64,000 nucleotides of DNA from Plantago ovata. Its lineage: Eukaryota > Streptophyta > Magnoliopsida > Lamiales > Plantaginaceae. Shown here one piece after another: positions 1 to 10,396 of this stretch; the stretch's first letter is position 1; each line of letters starts with the position of its first letter. The translations under genes were made by a program, and so were the position numbers. The notes beneath the pieces are model-generated. The model was not told where the DNA came from. It saw only the letters and a list, made by a program, of their open reading frames with translations, and searched no databases. The DNA lies in NCBI GenBank assembly GCA_028274465.1, contig CM051458.1, positions 88,432,085 through 88,496,084 on the forward strand, read 5' to 3'.

Positions 1-960
1 ATGTAACAAACGCCATCGTTTTGAGCGAGCATCATAACTCACCCAACCTACGCGCGTGGCTTTCTCGTCGCAGAGTTAGAATCTCTTTTCCATTTGGCAA
101 ATCATAGCTGCAATAGCTGGATAAATACATACAAAAATAATAATAAATAAATAAGATCAACTAATTGCAAAACCTGAAACCTAATAGTTAAGAAACAAAA
201 TTCATTGAAGTATACGCCGAAATCTGACCATTTTCCAGATGATTCGTTGCAATAAGTGCTGAATTCATCGATGTGTAGGGTTGGTGATCGACCATTGCAC
301 AGATCTTCGAGAATCGAACGCGTAATATCTGCAAATTAGCATTTCGGTTACTTGATTGGTGGATTGAAATCTGAAATCGGAATTGAAAGTGAAGCTTTAC
401 CGCCAATTTTATTCAGTAGGTGAAAGCGATCTACACTTGAATGTTTTCCCTCCATCTTTGTTCCGCCAGATTGTTGTTTTTGAATTTTGGAGAAGAAGTG
501 ACTTGGCACGGGGGGCAAGATTGGTATGTTAAGACTGTAGATTGATAATAGTGTAGATCAATGCTTATTGGCTATTCACCTATTGCTTAACCGAGTTTAA
601 ATGTAGAGCCGACGGATTTGGAGTTTGCCTCAGGCATCAAATAAATTAGATTTGGGTTTGATTTAGAAAAATTAGAAATAGGTTGTAGGTGGTAGGGGCC
701 TAGGGGGTATATTACTAGAGTCTAGATGTGAATATGTGATAATGAATTTTTATTTCCCTTCTTTTTAATAATGTAAATGGCGAATTTCTACGGGATAAAA
801 AAAAAGTGAAATTAATTTAAATTTTCTGTTTGTTTTTTTTATTAATTGTTTTACGAAAAGGGAGAATTTAGATGTAAAAAAAAAAATGAATATAATTTTG
901 AAAAAATGAAGTGGGAGATTGATCCTAAATTAGAAAGTTGATAACATGAGGTGTGAAATG
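1..960. other. AT-rich intergenic DNA, no gene recognised
   Basis: No reading frame here shows a recognisable domain. On the minus strand a short open frame (406 to 188) has ordinary composition and no family signature. It could be part of a 5' leader of a gene lying off the left edge, but nothing proves this. The rest is A/T-rich and free of obvious long repeats. Confidence 0.5.
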
Positions 961-969
961 GCCATGGAT

Positions 970-2070
970 TGATGTTTTTCATCAATGGGAGCTTCATCAA
1001 CTTGATGTTAAAAATAATTTTCTCAACGGTATCTTGTCTGAGATGGTTCGGGGAGGAGTCAGAGATGGCCATTGTAGGGTGTATCACCTCTCCCCGTCCC
1101 CAAAATTTAAAAAAAAAATTTTTTACAGGTAATATACATTATCGATTTGTCATCATTTGCCCCCACCACCCGCGGAACTTATGAAACAGCTCTATTACAG
1201 TATTACCTATATATAAAATTTCGCCCCCAACTTTAAGTCATGGGCCGGTCTACCCCGGGAGACAGTGTATATAGACCAACCACCTGGTTTTATTGATCCT
1301 CGCTTCCCAAATCATGTATGCAAACTTCGAAAAGCATTGTATGGTCTAAGCAAGCTAGCTCCACGAGCTTGGTTTCAGCGGGAGAGTGTATATTGAACAA
1401 TTACCTGGTTTTATTGATCCGCGTTTCCCAAATCACGTATGCAAACTTCGAAAAGCATTATATGGTCTAAGCAAGCTAGCTTCACGAGCTTGGTTTCAAG
1501 TTTCAACGGTTCAGCAAATCCCTTCCCTGCCTTTGGTTTCTCTTGCAGCCATGTTGATACGTCATTATTCATCTTTGCACGTGGACATTCACTTCTCTAT
1601 TTGCTCGTCTACGTTGATGACATTCTTTCTCACTAGAAATGATACCTTTATTCAACAAACTCATTTCTCAAATGAATGTTGAATTTTCTGCCAAAGATCT
1701 TGGGCGCTTGCCTTACTTTTTGGGATTGGAAGTAACTTACACAGTTACACCACTAGTGGTCTTTTTCTCCATCAACGCCCATGACATTCTTTCTCGTGCC
1801 AATACGTTGGAATGTAAGCCTGTCTCCACACCCTATTAGGGCTAGCATCACTATGACTTCAGATGGACCTCCCTTCGAGGATATGATAAGTTATCGCTCC
1901 TTGGTTGGTGCCCTTCAATATCTGACCATTACTCTTCCTGAACTTTCTTATGTGGTTATTACGGCCAGTCAATACCTTCAAGCTCCGTCGCACGATCACT
2001 TTCAACATGTGAATCGCACACTTCGTTATGTCAAGGCACCCTTTCCTTTGGCTCAACCACCACCCTGTCT
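970..2070 (+). pseudogene. Ty1/copia retrotransposon reverse transcriptase remnant
   Basis: Translation in shifting frames gives successive landmarks of the copia reverse transcriptase. At about 988-1040 there is a block of the type HQLDVKNNFLNG. Then comes [16 protein letters not shown]...KALYGL (about 1280-1345, repeated at about 1400-1465), the catalytic YVDD within LLVYVDDIL (about 1600-1630), FSAKDLGRLPYFLGLEV (about 1683-1733), CKPVSTP (about 1815-1835), and a block resembling LQYLT...SYVV...LRYVK (about 1915-2033). Frames change several times, stops interrupt the order, and unrelated sequence separates the first two blocks (about 1045-1255). No LTRs or integrase are visible, so this is an old, non-functional fragment. 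Confidence 0.85.
1257..1500 (+). repeat. Imperfect tandem duplication inside the copia RT remnant
   Basis: Two units of about 121 bp (about 1257-1377 and 1379-1500) encode the same [20 protein letters not shown] stretch followed by a W-F-Q end. They differ at a scatter of positions, many of them third-codon or transition changes. This suggests two diverged copies brought together rather than fresh slippage. Confidence 0.75.
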
Positions 2071-2090
2071 GCCCAGAGGCGGATGATTGA

Positions 2091-2632
2091 AATTTTGTTT
2101 GTTGCGTTTTTTTAAAAGAATTCGAACCGGTGAGTGCAGTTGGATGGTGGGTAAGATGGCAGGCAAATCGGGCACTAACGAGCCAATTATTAAATAAAAT
2201 ACTTTGGGTGATGGGTCTTTAACGAGCCGATTATTAAATGAAATACTTCGGGACTATAATTCGAGTTCAAGCTCGATTCTCTCAGGGTATCTGGCAAGTT
2301 TGTCTAACAAAGCCTCAACTCAGTTCGTTAAAGAAACTAGTCTAAAAAGTGACATCGAGTTCGAGTTAGATTTATATATATTTAGAAAACTAATATGATA
2401 ATTTACAAATAATGAGTTTTATCGCGTTGAGATCGACTCGTTAGTTGAATGGACTCGTCTCGGTTATTTTTATCAAGCGAGTCAAGTTAAACTTCAATAA
2501 GATAAGATGTGTCCTCGACTCACATAACAAAAATGTTTAGGCCTCTATACAATATTGGAGGGAGAGAATGATAAGAAATAGTTGATTTTTACCTTTTTTT
2601 AACTCAAACAAATACACATGTACACCACTCTT
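2091..2632. repeat. Intergenic spacer with a 44-bp tandem duplication
   Basis: A unit starting taacgagcc at 2176 recurs at 2220 with a few changes. The remainder of the spacer has no recognisable coding sequence. Confidence 0.5.
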
Positions 2633-2646
2633 GATCATTTATTTTT

Positions 2647-3237
2647 TTTGGAAACATGGCTATTATATTAAGTTATTAAACTGGTACATCATAGTTCATA
2701 TTCTGCTTAACCACACACAACTTAGTTTCTAGTAGATCAGCCTTAATTACTTCAGATAACCAGATGGTACAGTCCCCAACTTGGTATACATTAGGTTCTA
2801 GCATAAGTCCTACATGCAAAGTTTGTAAATTTGGTGCCACCACTGTGTCTTGAAAAAGAGGCAGCCATTTTCTTGATCTGGAATAACTTCCTTGTTTAGC
2901 TAAGATATCAGCTATGCCATATCCCTCCCGATAGATAAAACGAAACTCCACTTGCAGACCTTCCTTCAACTTGTTAATTTCCCGGATCATTGTTTTGTGT
3001 TGCCACGCCGAAAGTTTCCCCCTGCAAATACAATCAAAAGCATATTTAGAATCCGTTTGTAGGACAATTTTGTGATAATGTAAATTATTACATAACATAA
3101 GGTCAATTTTAATAGCATAAAACTCTGCCATATAATTTGTTGTTTTGCCAATATATGCAGATAAAGCGAGTATGAGTCCTCCTTCAGAGTTTCGTAATAC
3201 AACTCCTATTCCTGCATGTCCATATTCCTGTATGGTG
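2647..3237 (-). mobile_element. 5'-truncated LINE carrying an RNase H-like (RVT_3) domain
   Basis: Read on the minus strand, the insert opens inside an RNase H-like domain: GHAGIGVVLRNSEGG, then TDSKYAFD, then a C-terminal YREGYGIADILAKQGS. This matches the order of the plant RVT_3 domain found at the end of LINE ORF2 proteins and in some domesticated genes. The domain lacks its first acidic strand because the insertion is truncated. The insert ends in an A-rich tail (plus strand 2647-2660). It is flanked by the 14-bp direct repeat CACCACTCTTGATC at 2633-2646 and 3238-3251, the classic target-site duplication of target-primed reverse transcription. The frame stays open from the junction to its stop at 2676, so the insertion is fairly young. 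The open frame running upstream to 3356 is host sequence read by chance. Confidence 0.85.
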
Positions 3238-3251
3238 CACCACTCTTGATC

Positions 3252-4167
3252 TTTGATCACATGAAAAACTCTGATGAGTACTAACAAAACCAACAAAAAT
3301 ATAGTGAGTTGATATTCCACTATATCATGGTTTAAATTTGACAGAAATTGTCTCATATCTTTTAATTCTTCATAACTCTATATATATAAGTTAGATTAGA
3401 TATGCTACGTACGTACATAATTAGGTGAAATATGTAAGTACCTATCTATCCAACAAGACGGTGTATACTAATAGGATATATGAATAATTCATACAAGTTG
3501 GACCACTAGAAATCTGTAAGTCTGGAAGTATTGGGAGAAAATTAAGAACGAGAAAAACAAATTAAAAGTTGCTTGCATGCATTGTGATCTGAGTATATGC
3601 TGCTGTATACTTATCACATCGCAGCTTCAAGGCTCAGGGTCTCAAACTTAAGGAATGGATGAAAGTATAACATATTAGATTATAGGAATCGCGTCACACG
3701 CTACGCGTGTGAAGCGTAATCTTGTAAAACATTATTGTTTTACTAAATAATATATTGAAATGAATGGAGTAAATATATATTCTTCACATAATGACTTCAA
3801 ACTTAACATAAATGGTGTCCTATAAATGTATATAGTTTTTGTAGTTATGCAATTAATGGTTTTGAATTGAACTATATTAGACATACGAAAAGTATTCTTC
3901 CGATGAGTTAAGAACCATTAGATACATCTCTAGACTTTAAAAACATTCAACTTCAAAATCTGCAATGCATCTTTCGCATGTTAATTGGTGTTCTTCATCA
4001 GTTGAATATATTGTCATGTGTGTCATTATCTCTTGCCATTTTTATTTCGTCGATGTCTTTTGTTATGTTTATGCCGCAATATGGACGATATTCAAATTTC
4101 AATTGGCTTAGCTAGTATCCTCAGGTTCTCTATCATCAGAGTTAAATTGAAGTTTTGGTAAATAAAA
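3252..4167. other. Intergenic DNA with a strong short hairpin
   Basis: No gene is seen. At about 3687-3706 the sequence TCACACGC-TAC-GCGTGTGA forms an 8-bp perfect stem with a 3-base loop. Hairpins of this kind occur near ends of some plant transposons, but no CTRR end or partner terminus was found here. Confidence 0.4.
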
Positions 4168-4169
4168 TA

Positions 4170-4428
4170 CTTCCTTCGTCCAATAACAAGTGTAACATTT
4201 GGTTTTATTGACTTTTTCGAGGATTAGTTTGACCTCAAAATTAATTGTAAATCATTCAAGTAAGTAAAATAATTAAAAAATTATATTATGAAAACATAAA
4301 CATTCTAGTTTCATAATATGAGGTTTTTGATTATTTTTATCGTATGATTTAAGAATAATTTAAGGTCAAAATGACCATCGAAAAAGTCAACAAAATCAAG
4401 TGTTACATTTATTATTGGACGGTAGAAG
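4170..4428. mobile_element. Stowaway-type MITE
   Basis: A 259-bp element with long imperfect terminal inverted repeats. The left end is CTTCCTTCGTCCAATAAC; the right end read in reverse is CTTCTACCGTCCAATAAT. The repeats continue through a shared GTTGACTTTTTCGA-like block. TA dinucleotides flank it (4168-4169 and 4429-4430), as expected for Tc1/mariner-type integration. Confidence 0.8.
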
Positions 4429-4499
4429 TATGTCTTTTTTTATAAGAATATATTATGGTTATTTTTAAATTAAGTATAATACACCATACAACTTTATGT

Positions 4500-4765
4500 T
4501 AAAAAAATAAAAATTTAAGAAGAGAATAAATAAAACAGAAAAAAATTACGTCAATAAGATTCGAACCTAACACCTTCAACTAAAATAATGATACAAATAA
4601 TAGAGAAAAATCACGCCACAGGATTCGAACCCTACACCTTATAATTAAATAATGACACATGTACGCACCAAATTGAAATTGAATAAGCAAGATCAACGGA
4701 TTAAAATTGATTGGTAGGTCAATCAATTGGGTAAATCAACCGGCTTATTATATTACTTTAATTTA
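4500..4765 (-). repeat. Dispersed repeat with tRNA B-box-like motifs
   Basis: On the minus strand GGTTCGAATCC-like boxes occur twice (near 4621-4633 and 4557-4568) in two similar units, a hint of SINE-like origin. The adjoining block 4649-4760 (from aatgacacatgtacgc onward) recurs at 5520-5610 and 9275-9390. Confidence 0.45.
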
Positions 4766-5429
4766 ATTACTTTAATACAGTACATCTAATTTTCGATTTT
4801 AAACTATATATATGCACCCTTCCGGAAATACAACAGCTACTTAATTTCTAAGCTACCATGCGATATATACAGTCTAATGTTACATATTGTAGACTAATTA
4901 ATCCTAATCTGTGTATAATTACGAAAATTAAATCGTATATTTCCTCATTCAGAATAAATTATCTCTGCATACATATATATATTTTTTTGAAACGGCTAAA
5001 AATTTTATTCAATAATTTGAGCATAAGAAATACTCGTGAAAAAACGACAACCTACACCGAATACAACATCCAAACCGGAAAAAAAGAGAACAAATACACA
5101 TCCTCAAGGGAGCAAGGAGGGTAAATTGATTTACAAACCGACATATAAACATTTTGTAATTTTTTTTTCTCCATAGTAGAATGAAAAAGTGAGCGTATAT
5201 AATTATAATGTAAAAGGCAATTGATAAATTCAAAACAACTGCATATACTCCATAAAAGATCAATTTATTTGGAACAATCTAATAATAATGATTACAGATA
5301 ATTTGTTTGGTTAGGAGGAAGTAACAATTACACGCATGTCATCAATGTTTTATCATGTTTAGAAACTTTGGTTTGGACTTTGGAGGTGATATTTGGTATA
5401 TATTGAATGTTGGAAGACGTTGTGTGAAG

Positions 5430-5715
5430 GGGAAAAAGACGGTAGAGGATAGAGAAGATCAATGATGAAAATATATTAAAAAAGAAAAAGGTAAATTAAA
5501 ATAAAAAATAAAATAAATAATGACACATGTACGCACCAAATTGAAACCGAATAAGTAAGATCAACGGTTTAAAATTGATTGGTAGGTCAATCAATTGATT
5601 GAATCAACATGCAGTGCAGAATCAAGAAACAATTGTTTAATTAAATAGATGGAGAAAAAATGGGAAAGAAGATAGAGAAGAGATAATGATGAAAAGATAT
5701 TAAACAAATAATTAT
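5430..5715 (+). repeat. Tandem-duplicated spacer unit flanking the Mutator-like element
   Basis: A unit runs from a gatagagaag..atgatgaaaa motif (about 5448) through the aatgacacatgtacgc block (about 5520). It begins again at about 5670 with agatagagaag. The second unit is broken by the element at 5716 and resumes at 9251. Thus the aatgacacatgtacgc block lies both left of the element and just right of it. Confidence 0.65.
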
Positions 5716-8700
5716 GAGTAAGTCTCACGAGAGACCACCCTTAGAGAGAGACCTAACAGACCAATTTATATTAATTATAAATTGACCCCAATACAAAACC
5801 TAGCTTCTAAAATAACCCCAACCCACCCAAAAAGCTAGCAACAAGGTAAAAAATCGGATCAAATCGAGTCATATAATATGGATCTGGTATATATAAGATA
5901 TTTAACACACTAAACCCTCATCTTCATTCATTATACAAACTCTAGAGAGAGAAATGCTATTCTAGAGAGAGAAACTCTCCTCTTCCACCACCAAAGACAG
6001 TCGGTCAACACCAAACCACCGTAGTTCCACCACCAATCGGCGTCATCATCCTTCTCTACTACTCAACCATTGTTCTCTAGGTCACAATCGTCGTCGTTAC
6101 AACTCTAGAAATAAAGGTAATACTTTACATTCACGAATCTCATGTTTTCTACCTCTATGAGCTTCTAGATCGAACAATTTGATAGAGAATATGCTAGATA
6201 GACGTTTTTGTAATTGTTTGCATCGAAACTTATGTAGATTTGTATTTGAATCGGCGTTGTTATTGTAGTTGTTTGCATCTAGATTCGTGTTCAAATCGAC
6301 GTTCTTGTAATTGTTTGCATCTAAATTTATGTAAATCTATGTTTGAATCGATGTTTATTTGTGATAGATGTTAAATTTGTCATCTCCATCTAGATTTATG
6401 TAGATCTCATGAAAAATTGACGTTTTGCGATATGCTATGTTTTCAACAATATGTGCTATGTTTTCATCAATATTGTCTATGTTCTCGCCAATTTGCTCAC
6501 TGTTTCGAATGCTCTGTTTTATGAACTGATTTCATAAAAATTGAACTCTGCAATATTGGCTATGTTATCAGCAAAATGACTTATGTTCTCACCAATATTG
6601 TCTATGTTCTCACCAATATGCTCACTGTTGTTGAATGCATTTTTTATATTATGTTTTACACAGAAAGTATATTGTATTGACCTATGTAGTACTTCTATTT
6701 CTCAACAATATTTCTATGTCGTCAACAATATTTCCTATGTTCTCACCAACATATACCATGATCACATGAATACTATGTTTTACACATAAAGTATGTAAAT
6801 ATTGACATGTGTAGTACTTCTATTTCTCAACAATATTTTCTATGTTCTCACCAATATTTCTTATGTTCTCACCAACATATACCATGATCTCACACGAATA
6901 CTATGTTTTACACAGAAAGTATGTAAATATTGACCTATGCAAGTCTCTATGTTCACCCCATTATGCTCCATGTTCTCACCAAAAGGCCTATGTTCACTGA
7001 TCAACACATTTGATATGCAGGTATAAGTACCATCGGTGAAGATTTTGACATTCGTAGATGCTTGAAAGGACTGACATGAACTTTTGATGAGTTACATGAT
7101 CTATGATAAAGGCATTCTGCAAGCGTGGGGTTTTCTATCATTGACTACTACTATATCAACTTATGTCCTAGACCCAGTCTTCACCAACACAAAAAGGGAG
7201 AAAACAACAGAGGCAGAGGACCAAATTTATGAGGAAATTAAACGAGTTTGTGTTGCCTCTAGAAGAATAGTTATTCTAATTAATTTGTTATGTTTTGAAC
7301 AATTTCCAGACTTACATTGTTTCATATGTTCCTTTTTGACAAATCTAAAAAGTAATCTACTATATATTTATGATCTGGTTTGACAACATGAGAGATATTA
7401 TTATAATATCATGGGTTGCATTTGAAGATACATATAATATGTCCCTTATATATAAGAAGAGCAAGTTTCAGGAGAGATGTTATGAGAAACATGGGTAATA
7501 TTTCAATGAACATGGGAGATACTCCGAAAAACATGGGTAGTATATCTCAGAAACATAATCCCTATGTTCTCAAGTATACGCCCTATGTTTTCCGTAATAA
7601 ACACTATGTTCTCACCAAGAGAGAATAGAAAAAGTATGATGTAATATCCAATTTTACAAAAAGACATGATCAACAACTAAACATAAAAGAACATGAAAGA
7701 TTTCCTCTAAAACATGGGTAATATTAACAGATGGATAGAAAATTAACGATATATCCAATGTTTTACAACTTACAATTTATGAGGTTCAAAAAGTGTTTTC
7801 CTACACCACGAACAAATTACAACCTTGACTAAATTAATACAACCCTACCAAGAATACAAAGACAAATCAACAAGGAAGCTGAATAGGTCAAAGGCTCTCT
7901 ATCTCTATCTAGTCTTTAAAGTTCAGTCTTCATCACCTTCATCAGTTTCTTCTCCTGTCACCTCCAAACAAACACCAATCCAAAACATTTATAATAAACA
8001 TAGGTATTAATCTAAACAACACAGGTAATAATCTAAACAACATAGATAACACATTAAAATACTATAAATCAATCAATTACAAAATAACAAACCAATAAAG
8101 CACAACTAAAGTTCCACATAAATAAATCTTATCCTCACTCTATTTATGTTAACCTCAAACAATTCTAATTCACCGTTGCAGTTAAAAACATGGACAATAT
8201 AAGTAATAACATAGACAATATAAACAAGAACATATTAAATCATTTTTTGGCCTTTTTAGAGATCTAACACTAAATTAATTTCCCGGTCATAATCCCTTAC
8301 GGAATCCGTACCATTCACGCTCACTGATTAGTGAAACAAGGCATGTTAGTCACTAGATCAAGATGTATTAATTCCTTCAAATCAAACAAATCAAACATCT
8401 ATGATTTACCGCCCTGAGTTAAGAACATATACAAATATAAGTAAGAACATAGACGATATATCTAATAACATATATAATTCTCACATATCATCAACCAAAT
8501 AAAAATTCAAAACGATAGATAGTAATATAAACCGATTATCAAGACTTCCCTTCACTAATCCTTCACTAATTCAATGCCCCATGATTAATAATTAGTACTA
8601 GTAGATATAATCTAAAAACAACATTGGGATTAGGGGGTTAAGGCTACATAGCCACCACGAGCATTCATTAATTAATAGAAGCATGAAAGTAAAAGTATAG

Positions 8701-9241
8701 ACTGCAGGTTTATATATGTAATTGAAGTCAATAAAAGCCATATAAGACAGTAAACGAATCTGTAATTAGTAAAGAACCTTAATTACCATGGTATAAGGTT
8801 TCAAATCCTCCATCACCCAACTATTTGTTGATTAAAGGGATACAACAATAGAAGCTTCCACCAATATCTCGTGACAAATCCCTAACCGTCTAGTCCCTCA
8901 ATAACTCAGACAAGTCCACCGCCTACGCCGTCGCTCGCCGCCGCCTCACTGGACATGGTCACTTCGTCTAGGACGCCGTCTTCTCTCTACGGATCCTGTG
9001 AATCGGAGCTCTGCCTTTGGGTGCCGCCGCTCGTCGCTCTATTGCATTCTCGGTGGATAGGACGATGAGGAAACTTGAATCTCAGTCCCGAAGAGATAGA
9101 AATAAGAAACTAAATCGATATGGGTCGGGTAACTCGGGTTATATGGGTTAGATCCGCGAAATTGTATTTGCTTGGGTAAATTGCACAATAGTCCAGTCTC
9201 TATTTAACTTAAAAAGAGACTGTCTCTCTTGAGACTTTGCG
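5716..9241. mobile_element. Non-autonomous Mutator-like element (MULE), about 3.5 kb
   Basis: The ends are inverted. The left end has AAGTCTCACGAGAGAC (from about 5720); the reverse complement of the right end has AAAGTCTCAAGAGAGAC. Both are followed by further GAGA-rich sequence. The 9-bp direct repeat AATAATTAT flanks them (5707-5715 and 9242-9250); 9 bp is the usual TSD size of Mutator-type elements. No MURA/MULE transposase domain is recognisable, so it looks non-autonomous. The left interior (5880-6100) resembles a promoter with a 5' leader: TATATATAA near 5890, GAGAGA tracts, then C-rich sequence. The right interior (about 8870-9080) is a GC-rich block unlike its surroundings, consistent with captured gene sequence, though I cannot name a donor. 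Confidence 0.75.
6435..7010 (+). repeat. Degenerate array of TATGTTCTCACCAA-type repeats inside the MULE
   Basis: The phrase TATGTTCTCACCAATAT and variants recur many times. A longer unit of about 125-130 bp (starting near tatgttttacaca at about 6650, 6773 and 6902) is repeated two to three times. Related motifs in opposite orientation (aacatagacaatata and similar) occur at about 8190-8460, so the element interior has a loosely inverted organisation. Confidence 0.6.
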
Positions 9242-9274
9242 AATAATTATAATAAGAAAACAATTTAAAATAAA

Positions 9275-9440
9275 GAATGACACATGTACGCATCAGATTG
9301 AAACTGAATAAGTAAGATCAACGGTTTAAAATTGATTGGTAGGTCAATCAATTGATTGAATCAACAGGCTTAGTATATTACTTTAATTTAAAATCAATTG
9401 ATTGAATCAACAGGCTTAGTATATTACTTTAATTATCTAA
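9275..9440 (+). repeat. Third copy of the dispersed block, with an internal 46-bp tandem duplication
   Basis: The block shared with 4649 and 5520 continues into a unit starting atcaattgattgaatcaac at 9347. It is repeated almost exactly at 9393. Confidence 0.65.
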
Positions 9441-9729
9441 ATATCGATCATCCGTACAATGAAAAATTGCATTTCATATTCCAATTTTTTGTTAATAAAA
9501 AAGCAACTATAGAGATATAAAATAAATAAAATAACCATTATTTCTCCTAGGGAAAGGTGAATTCATCCAAATTAAACACGTTTATCTTTAAATATTTTAT
9601 TAATAAAGTTACGAAAATAAAGTTGCGCCTTTGTTTATTTTGCATCACATTGTGTAATCTGTGAGATCTTATGCACATGACTCATGATACCAAATGACCA
9701 CCTAGGGAGAAAAATGAATACACATAAAC

Positions 9730-9836
9730 TAACAACTAGCCAGGGGACCAAATAACCCCACTAATAATAATGTGAGTGATCCTAACAACTAGCCAGGGGA
9801 CCAAATAACCCCACTAATAATAATGTGAATGATCCT
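9730..9836 (+). repeat. 53-bp tandem duplication
   Basis: The unit beginning taacaactagccagggg at 9730 recurs at 9783 and differs by about one base (gtgag versus gtgaa). The near identity implies a recent event. Confidence 0.85.
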
Positions 9837-10337
9837 AATACACAACTCTAGATCCACCTACATCAGCCATCACCATTTACCTCTCAAGATGATTGCTCTC
9901 AGCCAGTTATATGACCTACCAAACTAGCTATGTACTGTATCATTTTATTCATAGTATATAAATCATTGATTCGAACGTACCGACGAAAAAGCAACAATGA
10001 ACAAAGCTTATTAAACAAATGGGGGCGGTAAGAAAGAAAAAAGAAATTGTAACGAGTGAGATTGGACCAAAGTGGTGGATGACACTGATACAATTAATTA
10101 TATGGGCGGACAATATCATACCGATGAGACATTTGAAATTTGTGAATCAGTCCACAAGTAACCGTGCCGCCTTAAAGGATCGTATCTCAGACCACAAGGG
10201 ATAAGGTCGTTATAAACTATATATTGTATTAATTGTTTTTTCAATACGATTTAGAATTGATTGGTATGGGTTAAAAATTTATCAAAATAAGGTTAAAAAT
10301 AGTAACTGAGGTCTGATTATACTAATTATAGACATCC

Positions 10338-10345
10338 TATATATA
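10338..10345 (+). promoter_or_regulatory. TATA-box candidate of the UGT gene
   Basis: TATATATA lies 52 bp before the chosen start codon, a plausible place for a core promoter with a short leader. Confidence 0.45.
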
Positions 10346-10396
10346 CATCCTATCACACCATGTCTTTGTGGAACCAAATTAGTAAGAAGCAAGTAG

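Noticed and set aside
2676-3356. Full 226-codon frame as a host RNase H gene
   Set aside because: The TSDs show that only 2647-3237 is inserted LINE sequence. The first 40 or so codons are flanking DNA, and the domain lacks its N-terminal acidic strand.
7084-7383. 99-codon frame inside the MULE
   Set aside because: No similarity to transposase or to a known plant protein, and it lies next to the repeat array; kept only as part of the element.
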